The notes under the pieces were generated by a model. It was not told the DNA's origin. It saw only the letters and a program-made list of their open reading frames with translations, and did no database searches. Below, in pieces: positions 23,654-31,222 of a stretch of 32,611 nt of DNA. Position 1 is the stretch's first letter; each line of letters begins with the position of its first letter. Source of the stretch: CAJQQK01 sp963696075 (GTDB taxonomy: Bacteria > Pseudomonadota > Alphaproteobacteria > Rhizobiales > Hyphomicrobiaceae); assembly GCA_963696075.1 (NCBI GenBank), contig CAVOJD010000032.1:1-32611 (forward strand), read 5' to 3'. The translations under genes and the position numbers were made by a program.

Positions 23654-25036
23654 TCAACCAGCATTTCGACTCGTTCTTATGGCGGTGGATTTCAGTTCAT
23701 CGATAAAGCGGTGGCAAAGGCCAGAGAGCGTTTCGCCTTCGAACAAGTCAATCAATTTACGCCAACGAATGTGCCGCTCGACGCGTGGCATCGCGAGAGC
23801 ATGGCGCATTGCTTGCATCAATGCGGCCTTATCGTGAGGATTGACAAGTAGCGCGCCGTCGTACCGCAAAGCGCTCGATATAAGATTCGAAAGGATCAAG
23901 ACGCCTGGATCATCCGGTTCTTGTGCGGCGACGAAGTCCTTGGCGGCCAGACTGACACCTTCGCAGAATGGTGTCACTAGCGCGACGGAACTCTCGCGGC
24001 AAAGAGCAAGTAAGCGTACGTCATCGAGGGGATCGTGGAAATAGTGGATCGGATTCCACTGCAGCGTCGCGAACTTTCCGTTGATGCTGCTTGAAACCCG
24101 CTCGATCTCGGCGCGCAAATGGGTGTCCTCGGTCAGCCAGGGGTGTTGTGGCAGAGAGGCATGCACGAGCGACGTCTTCGTCTTTAACTCATTTGCTTCG
24201 TCCAACAGCATCTCGAAGCTATGAAACCGCTCGAGAATACCCTGGGCCGGATCGAGCGATGCGAAAGAGCCAATGAGGCGGTTATCATCCGTGCAACCCC
24301 TTAGGTGGTTTACCGCCTCCCGCTGTATGGGTGATTGGATCGTCGCCTTGATTTCATGATATCGCCCGGGCAGTTCGTCGATCCGCGTTCGGACGCGTCC
24401 CGACGCGCTGGCCAGACCATCGGCTGTCGGCTTCGCCCCTATGGAGCGATGGGCCGCCTGTTCGAAATGGTCACGACATGCCTCAGACTGGAAGCTGATA
24501 ACATCGTAGACACAGAGCTGGCGCAGGAGCTCTTCGTGTCGAGGCATACTGACGAAAAGGTCAGACGGCGGAAACGGCGCATGGAAGAGGAAACCGACGG
24601 GCGCCATGCTTCCCGCTCGCCTCAGGGCTTGGCCAAATGGCAAATGCATGTAGTCGTGCACCCACACGACGGCATGATCCGTCATCCAGTTTGCCGCCTC
24701 GACCGCAAGCCTGGCGTTGGTGTGCTGATAAAGCTCGTAGGCGTCGCTATCGAAATCGATGAGATCAGTGCGGCCATAGAAAGTAGGCCAGAGCATCGCA
24801 CTGTTGACCCGCTCGGCGAGCACATCCCTGGCGTGAGCCTCGAGCCTGACGCCATATCGTCCTTCTGTCGACACTTTGACATCGGCGGGAATGGTGTTGC
24901 CGTCGGACCAGCCGAGCCAAAGCGCATCCAGTTCGGCTTGGATCTGAGCGACTATCTGGGCAGAAGGATGAGTCCGGCTGTTGGAGGAAGATGTCCCGAC
25001 CGGGCTCGCCACCAGAATGACGCGGGAATTCGACAT
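23654..25036 (-). CDS. Divergent trehalose-6-phosphate synthase-like GT20 glycosyltransferase
   Basis: This protein of about 460 aa has GT20/OtsA fold landmarks: LWLGWSDG, MLWPTFYGR, VWVHDYMHLPFGQAL, FLFHAPFPPSDLF, FQSEACRDHF and VTPFCEGVSLAAKDFVAAQ. Several residues that bind substrate in E. coli OtsA are changed. The N-terminal SNR/GG-L loop is replaced by ASPVGTSSS. The RLDxxKG phosphate-binding motif is SLDPAQG, so both Arg262 and Lys267 equivalents are lost. DGMNLVAKE has become EGVSLAAKD. Either the specificity is new or the protein is non-catalytic. The ATG at 25036 follows GAGG; a longer upstream frame looks spurious. It lies 67 bp after the acyl carrier protein, in the same direction as the dehydrogenase operon. 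Confidence 0.82.
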   Translation of the reverse strand: MSNSRVILVASPVGTSSSNSRTHPSAQIVAQIQAELDALWLGWSDGNTIPADVKVSTEGRYGVRLEAHARDVLAERVNSAMLWPTFYGRTDLIDFDSDAYELYQHTNARLAVEAANWMTDHAVVWVHDYMHLPFGQALRRAGSMAPVGFLFHAPFPPSDLFVSMPRHEELLRQLCVYDVISFQSEACRDHFEQAAHRSIGAKPTADGLASASGRVRTRIDELPGRYHEIKATIQSPIQREAVNHLRGCTDDNRLIGSFASLDPAQGILERFHSFEMLLDEANELKTKTSLVHASLPQHPWLTEDTHLRAEIERVSSSINGKFATLQWNPIHYFHDPLDDVRLLALCRESSVALVTPFCEGVSLAAKDFVAAQEPDDPGVLILSNLISSALRYDGALLVNPHDKAALMQAMRHALAMPRVERHIRWRKLIDLFEGETLSGLCHRFIDELKSTAIRTSRNAG

Positions 25037-25103
25037 GATTGCCTCGCAACGTTTTGCACGGCTGGATCGACGCAATGCCAATCAAGCCTCGAAGGGGTGT
25101 ACG

Positions 25104-25353
25104 TCAGGCTGACAGGCGAACCTTCAAGTATTCGACGCTGCTCGTCAGCGTCATGAAGTGCGGATTGTCCGCTTCCGGGATATCAAGACCGGTGGCCTTG
25201 TGAAGCGCGATGACAAGATTGAGCAGATCCATCGAGTTCTAGTTCGAATTGGTCGGCTAGCGGTTCGTCGGGAGCGATCTCCTCGCCCTCGATTTCGGGG
25301 GCGACCTCATAGAGGCAGCGCGTGACGAGGGCAGCAATCTCGGCATCGGTCAT
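25104..25353 (-). pseudogene. Acyl carrier protein, interrupted by a one-base frameshift
   Basis: This is a small phosphopantetheine-binding protein of about 82 codons. From the ATG at 25351-25353 it reads TDAEIAALVTRCLYEVAPEI and then EIAPDEPLADQFEL. Near 25237-25243 one extra base shifts the frame. The next frame continues as NSMDLLNLVIALHKATGLDI and ends in LTSSVEYLKVRLSA with TGA at 25104-25106. Deleting one A restores FELDSMDLLNL, with the serine that carries the 4'-phosphopantetheine arm. The start overlaps the E2 stop (ATGA). A carrier protein directly after E2 and co-transcribed with an acyl-CoA synthetase suggests an acyl-transfer side route. Whether the shift is real or a sequence error is unresolved. 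Confidence 0.75.
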
Positions 25354-26534
25354 AGCTGCTCCGGCTGGTTGAGAATATCTTCGAGGCGGCGCAGGAAACG
25401 GGCCGCGACACGGCCATCGCTGACGCGATGGTCACCGGCGACCGTCACGTTCATAAGGCGGCGCGGGGCAATGACACCATCAACAATCCAGGGCCGTTCC
25501 CGCGTCGCGCCACATCCGATGATCGCCACCTGGGGTGGATAGATCACGGGCAGGACAGTGTCGGCAGTGTCATCACCGAGGATCGAAAGCGTGATGGTTG
25601 CAGCGCTCATTTCGCTGCTGCGGATGCGACCGACACGGACCCGGGCGACGATGTCGCGCAAGCGGGTCATGAGTTCGTCGATGGTTCGCTCGGTGGTTTC
25701 ATGCAGAGCGGGGGCAATGAGCCCGCCGCCACGGAGCGCCGTCGCGATACCAACGTTGACGGCGTCAGATCTTTGGTGCTGGCCATCGCTGAAAGTGCCG
25801 TTTAGGGCCGGGGTCGCCCGGACGGCTAGAGCCACGGCCTTGGTCAAGGGAGCTGCATAAAGGATGCGCTCCGCAACGCTGCGCGACTCGTTGATGGCCT
25901 CAAGCCAGCCGATGAATGATGTGATGTCGATTGTATTCGAGACGTAGTAGTGGGGGATCTCGCGTTTCGAACGCGCCATGGCGGCGCCGATGGCCTCGCG
26001 CATGGCGTCGCGATCCAAGCCCGGCTTGGCCGGTCGGGTCCGCGGCTCTGGTCTCGAGGTGACATGCGCCGCAGCAGCATCAACCTCTGCGATACCGATC
26101 ACGCCGTCCGGCCCGGGTTCCACGGCAGCGATGTCGAGGCCTATAGCTTCTGCCCTGCGCCGGGCTGCCGGTGAGGCGCGTGCGCGGGTGATGACAAGGT
26201 TGTCTGTTGCGGGCGGTGATGATGGCGCTGCCGCCGTCGTCCTTGCGGGTGTGGTGGATTGGGACGGCGCGCGCGCAGGAGGCTGCACCGCTTCTGGACT
26301 GCCATCCTTGATATGGGCGAGAACCTCACCGACGGCGACCATCGCGCCGGGCTTGGCCACAATGTCGTCCAGGACGCCGTCGTCAAAGCACTCGATCTCG
26401 ATCGCTCCCTTTACAGTCTCGACGATAGCGACGATGTCACCACGGTGAATAGTATCGCCGGGAGATTTCAGCCATTCAACGAGCGTGCCGCCTTCCATGT
26501 CGGCACCGAGCGAAGGCATGCGGAAATCCTTCAT
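25350..26534 (-). CDS. 2-oxo acid dehydrogenase complex E2, dihydrolipoamide acyltransferase
   Basis: This protein of about 394 aa has an N-terminal lipoyl domain (2-75, lipoyl Lys in ETVKGAIE at about Lys42). An Ala/Pro/Thr-rich linker follows, then a peripheral subunit-binding domain (VITRARASPAARRRAEAIGLD) and a catalytic acyltransferase domain with HRVSDGR near the C-terminus (His about 369). It moves the acyl group from E1 to CoA. The ATG at 26534 follows AGGAAGG and overlaps the E1-beta stop (ATGA). The presence of E1 alpha and E1 beta of the pyruvate type suggests acetyl transfer, though acetoin or branched-chain types cannot be excluded. No E3 gene is in the window. Confidence 0.92.
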   Translation of the reverse strand: MKDFRMPSLGADMEGGTLVEWLKSPGDTIHRGDIVAIVETVKGAIEIECFDDGVLDDIVAKPGAMVAVGEVLAHIKDGSPEAVQPPARAPSQSTTPARTTAAAPSSPPATDNLVITRARASPAARRRAEAIGLDIAAVEPGPDGVIGIAEVDAAAAHVTSRPEPRTRPAKPGLDRDAMREAIGAAMARSKREIPHYYVSNTIDITSFIGWLEAINESRSVAERILYAAPLTKAVALAVRATPALNGTFSDGQHQRSDAVNVGIATALRGGGLIAPALHETTERTIDELMTRLRDIVARVRVGRIRSSEMSAATITLSILGDDTADTVLPVIYPPQVAIIGCGATRERPWIVDGVIAPRRLMNVTVAGDHRVSDGRVAARFLRRLEDILNQPEQL

Positions 26535-27523
26535 CGTCGAACCACCTTCCTCACGGCCCCAACGATTTGATCCACGCTCGGCAGGGCGGCGATTTCGAGG
26601 TGACGCGCATAGGGGATGGGGACTTCGGCCGTACACACGCGCTCAACGGGTGCATCAAGGTCGTAGAAGGCGCCTTCCATAATCTGTGCGCTGATCTCGC
26701 CGGCGAGGCTGCCCGTGCGCCAGCCTTCATCGACTATGACGCTACGATGGGTGCGGGTGACGGAGGTGATGATGGTTTCCATGTCGAGCGGGCGCAGCGT
26801 GCGCAGGTCGATCACGTCGCAGGTGATGCCGTCGGCTGCAAGTAGCTCGGCTGCGTTGAGCGTCTTGGGGAGGCTGCCGCCATAGGTGATCAGCGTCGCA
26901 TCGCGGCCCTCGCGGCAGACGTTTGCGCGATCCAGATCGACGGCGTAATTGTCGGTGTCAGGGAGATCGCCGGCCATATTGTAGAGCATGGCGTGCTCGA
27001 ACATGACGACGGGGTCCGGATCGGCAAGCGCGGTAGCGAGCATCCCGCGTGCATCGGTGACAGTTGCCGGGGCGACGACGCGAATGCCAGGCACGTGGGC
27101 GTACCAGTTCTCGAGGCTATGGGAGTGCTGGGCGGCGAGTTGGCGGCCGGCGCCGGTTGCCATACGAATGACCACAGGCACTGAGAATTGACCGCCGGAC
27201 ATGTGGCGCAGGGTGGCGGCGTTGTTCACGATCTGGTCGATGCAAAGCAGGCTGAAATTGACGGTCATCACTTCGACGATGGGGCGCATGCCGCCCAAGG
27301 CCGCGCCGATCCCGGCGCCGGTGAAACCAGACTCGGAGAGCGGCGTGTCGCGGACGCGATCTTCGCCAAACTCGTCGATAAGCCCTTTCGAGCAGGCATA
27401 GGCGCCGCCGTAGCGCCCGACATCTTCGCCCATGAGGAAAACGCGTTCATCCATGGCCATTGCTTCACGCATGGCGTCGCGGATGGCGTCGCGGTAGGTG
27501 ATGCGTCGGGTCTCGGCCATCAC
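26531..27523 (-). CDS. Pyruvate dehydrogenase-type E1 component, beta subunit
   Basis: This 330-aa transketolase-fold subunit contains DERVFLMGEDVGRYGGAY, TPLSESGFTGAGIGAALGGMRP, FNFS-like FSLLCIDQI, and VVAPATVTDARGML. The C-terminal domain has VIDLRTLRPLDMETI and VDEGWRTGSLAGEI. It pairs with the alpha subunit to bind thiamine diphosphate and decarboxylate a 2-oxo acid. It overlaps E1 alpha upstream and E2 downstream by ATGA, so the three are translationally coupled and made in fixed ratio. Confidence 0.94.
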   Translation of the reverse strand: MMAETRRITYRDAIRDAMREAMAMDERVFLMGEDVGRYGGAYACSKGLIDEFGEDRVRDTPLSESGFTGAGIGAALGGMRPIVEVMTVNFSLLCIDQIVNNAATLRHMSGGQFSVPVVIRMATGAGRQLAAQHSHSLENWYAHVPGIRVVAPATVTDARGMLATALADPDPVVMFEHAMLYNMAGDLPDTDNYAVDLDRANVCREGRDATLITYGGSLPKTLNAAELLAADGITCDVIDLRTLRPLDMETIITSVTRTHRSVIVDEGWRTGSLAGEISAQIMEGAFYDLDAPVERVCTAEVPIPYARHLEIAALPSVDQIVGAVRKVVRR

Positions 27524-28527
27524 GCGATCTTTCGGTTGGTGGTTGGAGGCGTCATGACATCGCGCATCAGGTCAGCGACGTCTTCCCACGCAGAAGATTC
27601 GGCGAAATCAACGGCATCGGCGATGATGGCCGCCGCGTCGTTCTCAAGGCGTTCGAAGTCCGCGTCGGTAAGATATCCTTGCCCTTCAGCCCAGGCTTTG
27701 AATGACACAATGGGCCCGCGCGTGCGCCAAGACTCAACCTCGGCCTTATCGCGATAGAGTTCCGCATCAAACATTGAGTGCGCGCGGAAGCGATAGGTAA
27801 GGCTTTCGATCAGAAAGGGGCGGGAGGTCTCCCGAATTATATCGACGGCGGCGCGTGCGGCTTCTTCGACTGCCAGAACATCCATGCCATCAATCTGCCG
27901 GGCGTCCACGTCATAGCTTTTCGCGTGGCGCGCTATGGACGTTTCCGATTCGGAGCGCGCGAGGGCGGTGCCCATGGCGTAGCCGTTGTTCTCGCAAATG
28001 AACAGGACAGGCAGGTTCCAAAGCGCGGCTAGGTTGAGGGATTCGTGGAACTCGCCCTCCGCGGCCGCGCCCTCGCCGAAAAAGCAGCAGGTGACGCGAT
28101 TGCGCTTCTGCATCCTGTCGGCCAGAGCCAAGCCAACAGCGAGCGGAAGGCCGCCGCCGACGATGGCGAAGCCACCGTAGAAGCGGTGGGCAGCATCGCA
28201 AATATGCATCGAACCCCCGCGACCGCGGCTTGTGCCAGTCACCTTGCCATACATCTCCGCCATGATGGCGCGGGGATCGATCCCACGGGCGATGGCGTGG
28301 CCATGCTCGCGATAGGTGGCGACAATGGCATCGTCAGGGGAGAGGGCTTGCATAACGCCGACGGCGTTGGCTTCCTCGCCGATGTAAAGGTGGAGGAAGC
28401 CACGGATCTTCTCGGCGCTGTAGAGTTCGGCGCACTTCTCCTCGAAGCGGCGGATCAGGACCATCTGGCGGGCCAGTTCCAAGAGATGGTCGTGGGAGAG
28501 GTCGACGCTCTCGTAGCTCGCTTTCAT
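27520..28527 (-). CDS. Pyruvate dehydrogenase-type E1 component, alpha subunit
   Basis: This 335-aa thiamine-diphosphate-binding subunit has the cofactor motif GEGAAAEGEFHESLNLAAL followed by FICENNGYAMGT. The phosphorylation-loop-like block YRFRAHSMFDAELYRDKAEVE and GRGGSMHI are those of the PDH/acetoin dehydrogenase group. The start overlaps the acyl-CoA synthetase stop (ATGA). The best functional guess is pyruvate to acetyl-dihydrolipoyl E2. An acetoin dehydrogenase is the main alternative. Confidence 0.93.
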   Translation of the reverse strand: MKASYESVDLSHDHLLELARQMVLIRRFEEKCAELYSAEKIRGFLHLYIGEEANAVGVMQALSPDDAIVATYREHGHAIARGIDPRAIMAEMYGKVTGTSRGRGGSMHICDAAHRFYGGFAIVGGGLPLAVGLALADRMQKRNRVTCCFFGEGAAAEGEFHESLNLAALWNLPVLFICENNGYAMGTALARSESETSIARHAKSYDVDARQIDGMDVLAVEEAARAAVDIIRETSRPFLIESLTYRFRAHSMFDAELYRDKAEVESWRTRGPIVSFKAWAEGQGYLTDADFERLENDAAAIIADAVDFAESSAWEDVADLMRDVMTPPTTNRKIA

Positions 28528-30278
28528 TGGTCGCTCCGTTCGAGGGTCGAGAGGTCACCTTCGGGCAGGCCCAGTTCGCGCGCCTTCAGGAGGCGGCGCA
28601 TGATCTTGCCGGATCGCGTCTTTGGCAGGTCGTCGGTGAAAGCGATTTCGCGCGGGGCGACGGCGGGGCCGAGGCGCATTCTGGCGTGCGCCATGATCTT
28701 TCGGTTGAGATCATCACTTGGTATATAGCCAGGATTGAGGGCGACGTAGGCCTTCACGATTTCCATGGCGACGGGGTCCGGTATGCCGATCACGGCGGCC
28801 TCGGCGACGGCGTCGTGTTCCATCAGCGCGCTTTCGACCTCGAAGGGACCGATCAGATGGCCGGCGCTCTTGATGACGTCGTCGGCGCGGCCGACAAACC
28901 AGAAGTAACCATCGGCATCGCGCTTGGCGAGATCACCGGTCAGGTACCAGTCGCCGGCGAAGCATTTGCGATAACGGGCCTCCTCGTTGAGGTAGCCGCG
29001 GAACATCGACGGCCACCCTTTGCGCAAGGCAAGTTCACCCTCAATGCCGGGCGCAGTGAGGGGGACGGCGACGGTCTCGTTTGCCCGGCGGACGATCGCG
29101 GCCTCGATGCCAGGTAGAGGGCGGCCCATGGAGCCTGGTTTTACAGGCATGGCGGCGTAGTTCGAAATCATGATGCCGCCGGTTTCGGATTGCCACCAGT
29201 TGTCGTGGATTGGAAGGCCGAGAACATCGCGGCCCCAGACGACGGCTTCGGGGTTGAGGGGTTCGCCAACGCTGGCGATGAAGCGCAGATTGGAGAGGTC
29301 GTAGTTTTTGGCCAGTTCGTCGCCGGCCTTCATGAGCATCCGGATTGCGGTCGGCGCGGTGTACCAGACGGTGACCTTCTCTCGGGCAAGAATTTCGTAC
29401 CAGCGTTGGGCGTCGAAGTCCTGCTCGTCGGAGAGCAAGGTGCAGCCGATCGTGAGGGGGGCGATTATTCCGTACGACGTACCGGTTACCCAGCCGGGAT
29501 CAGCCGTGCACCAGTAGATGTCGTCTGGCTGGAGATCGAGGGCAAAGCGGGCCGTGGCGTTGTGGGTGACGACGGCTTCGTGCACGTGCATCGCGCCTTT
29601 CGGCTTGCCGGTGGTGCCTGAGGTGAAATGAAGCGTCGCGAGATCATCGGCTTCGGTGGCGGCGGAGGCACGAGCGCCGGCCGCGGCAGCCATAAGTTCG
29701 TCGAAATCGTGGCCGCTTTCACCGCCTCCAACGAGGATGATGTGTTCCAGTTTAGGCAGAGCTTCGCGGATCGGTGCGATCTTGCGGCGGTAGTGGCGTT
29801 CGGTCGTCACAAGGACGCGCGTGCCCGCGATCTCCATCCGCGCACGGGCAGGCTCTGGGCCGAACGCGGAGAACAGAGGACAGAACACGGCGCCGCGCTT
29901 CCAAGTTCCAAGAGCGGTTGTATAAAGGGCGGGAACGCGGCCGAGGAGGCTACACACGATATCGCCCCGTTCGACGCCGAGTTGGTCGAGCCCATTTGCA
30001 AACCGAGCGGCGCGATCGGCGAGATCGCTGAAGGTAAGCTCCTCAACGGTATCGTCTTTGGCGAGCCAGCGGATGGCGGTCTTGGCGCCGCGAGCATTCC
30101 TCAAATGAGAATCGACGGCCAGATCAGCGATGTTGACTGGGCCGGCGCCAGAAGGATCCAGGCCCAAGTATTCGCGCGCCTGAGCCCAAGTGAAAGCCTC
30201 GCGGATCGCATCGTAGTCGGCCAGATTCGCAGGGCGGGTGCCGTCAGAGGGCGATTTCGGGATCGTTGACCATTTCAT
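28524..30278 (-). CDS. Acetyl/acyl-CoA synthetase (AMP-forming, ANL superfamily)
   Basis: This 584-aa enzyme activates a short carboxylic acid as acyl-AMP and then acyl-CoA. Motifs in order are TSGTTGKPKGAMHVHEAVV (P-loop, about 227-245), YWCTADPGWVTGTSYG, WWQSETGG, YLTGDLAKRDADGYFWFVGR, DDVIKSAGHLIGPFEVE, and the C-terminal catalytic Lys in PKTRSGKIMRR. It is closer to short AcsA-type acetyl-CoA synthetases (about 570 aa) than to the 650-aa Acs. The ATG at 30278 follows GGGAGG. It leads an operon of five genes joined by ATGA overlaps, behind a well-placed FNR/FixK-type promoter. Acetate is the likely substrate, but this is not proven. Confidence 0.9.
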   Translation of the reverse strand: MKWSTIPKSPSDGTRPANLADYDAIREAFTWAQAREYLGLDPSGAGPVNIADLAVDSHLRNARGAKTAIRWLAKDDTVEELTFSDLADRAARFANGLDQLGVERGDIVCSLLGRVPALYTTALGTWKRGAVFCPLFSAFGPEPARARMEIAGTRVLVTTERHYRRKIAPIREALPKLEHIILVGGGESGHDFDELMAAAAGARASAATEADDLATLHFTSGTTGKPKGAMHVHEAVVTHNATARFALDLQPDDIYWCTADPGWVTGTSYGIIAPLTIGCTLLSDEQDFDAQRWYEILAREKVTVWYTAPTAIRMLMKAGDELAKNYDLSNLRFIASVGEPLNPEAVVWGRDVLGLPIHDNWWQSETGGIMISNYAAMPVKPGSMGRPLPGIEAAIVRRANETVAVPLTAPGIEGELALRKGWPSMFRGYLNEEARYRKCFAGDWYLTGDLAKRDADGYFWFVGRADDVIKSAGHLIGPFEVESALMEHDAVAEAAVIGIPDPVAMEIVKAYVALNPGYIPSDDLNRKIMAHARMRLGPAVAPREIAFTDDLPKTRSGKIMRRLLKARELGLPEGDLSTLERSDQ

Positions 30279-30312
30279 CGGCGTCCTCCCTTTATCGATG
30301 TTTTTTTTTATT

Positions 30313-30354
30313 AGTGTATTGCCGCCTTGGGAGGGCTGCCTTGACGTCGATCAA
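30313..30354 (-). promoter_or_regulatory. FNR/FixK-type promoter of the acyl-CoA synthetase/dehydrogenase operon
   Basis: TTGACGTCGATCAA (30341-30354) matches TTGAY-N4-RTCAA exactly. The centre, 30347.5, predicts a start near 30306 on the minus strand. TACACT (30318-30313, minus strand) lies exactly at -12 to -7 and matches TATAAT at four of six bases. The predicted start falls inside an A9 run (30309-30301 on the minus strand), about 28 nt before the ATG. Confidence 0.75.
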
Positions 30355-30419
30355 GACGAAAGGCTGTCGTCGGAGTTGTCGCGTTGTCCTTTCCGAGGTG
30401 GTCGACGTGGACGAAGTGG

Positions 30420-31199
30420 TCAGTCTTCGCGCAACGGGGTCGAGACCGAGAGGCCATGTTCGAGCATGGCGGTCCAACCTTCCTCAGCGCTGTCGACGAC
30501 GGAAAACATCGCAAGGTCCTCGCGCGCGATCATGCCGTCGCGGGCGAGCGCCTCGAAGTTGACGATCTCTTCCCAATACTTGCTGCAGAAGAGGACGACA
30601 GGCATGCCGCCGGTCTTGCGGGTCTGCTTCAGGGTCAAGATCTCGAAGAGTTCGTCGAGCGTTCCGAAGCCGCCGGGAAAGACAGCAAGGGCATTGGCGC
30701 GCATCGCGAAATGCATCTTGCGCATCGCGAAATAACGAAAAGAGATGCACAGGCCGTCCGTAACGAAGGGATTGGGCTTTTGTTCTTCGGGTAATTCGAT
30801 GTTGAATCCGATGGTGGGGGCACCAGCCTCGGCGGCTCCGCGATTTGCGGCTTCCATGATGCCGGGGCCGCCGCCGGTCGTGATGACGTTTTCGAAAACC
30901 CCGTTGATAGGCGTCAGCGCGCCGGCGCGCTCGGAAACAATCTGGCCGAAAGTGCGCGCCTCTTCGTACCAGCGCTCAGCAAACTTGCGCGAGCGGGCTT
31001 TCGCGCTGCGCGGCTTGCCGACGCGGGCGCTGCCAAACACGACGACGGTCGACTTTATTCCCCGGTCGCGCAGTCGAAGCTCAGCACGCTCGAATTCAAG
31101 CGCGAGGCGCTGGCTGCGCATCTCCTCGCGCATGAGGAAGGCAATATCGTCAATGGCGTGAGTTGGTTGGCCGGTCCTTCCGGTGCGTGGGCGCTTCAT
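30420..31199 (-). CDS. LOG-family Rossmann-fold protein (TIGR00730-like)
   Basis: This protein of about 259 aa has the family motifs GGGPGIMEAANRGAAEAG and PGGFGTLDELFE, plus VVVFGSARVGKP at the start of the Rossmann fold. Some relatives are cytokinin-activating phosphoribohydrolases acting on nucleoside monophosphates. Many longer bacterial members, such as this one with its 60-residue N-terminal extension, have no proven role. The ATG at 31199 follows AGAGGAG, which is better than the ATG at 31226 that overlaps the upstream stop. It lies 23 bp after the glutaredoxin-type fusion gene, probably in one transcript. Confidence 0.88.
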   Translation of the reverse strand: MKRPRTGRTGQPTHAIDDIAFLMREEMRSQRLALEFERAELRLRDRGIKSTVVVFGSARVGKPRSAKARSRKFAERWYEEARTFGQIVSERAGALTPINGVFENVITTGGGPGIMEAANRGAAEAGAPTIGFNIELPEEQKPNPFVTDGLCISFRYFAMRKMHFAMRANALAVFPGGFGTLDELFEILTLKQTRKTGGMPVVLFCSKYWEEIVNFEALARDGMIAREDLAMFSVVDSAEEGWTAMLEHGLSVSTPLRED

Positions 31200-31222
31200 A
31201 CATCGGCTCCTCTGTTGAGGCC

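Noticed and set aside
30301..30309. A T9 run on the plus strand as an intrinsic terminator
   Set aside because: No hairpin stands just before it and no plus-strand gene ends there. It lies in the predicted leader of the minus-strand acyl-CoA synthetase operon.
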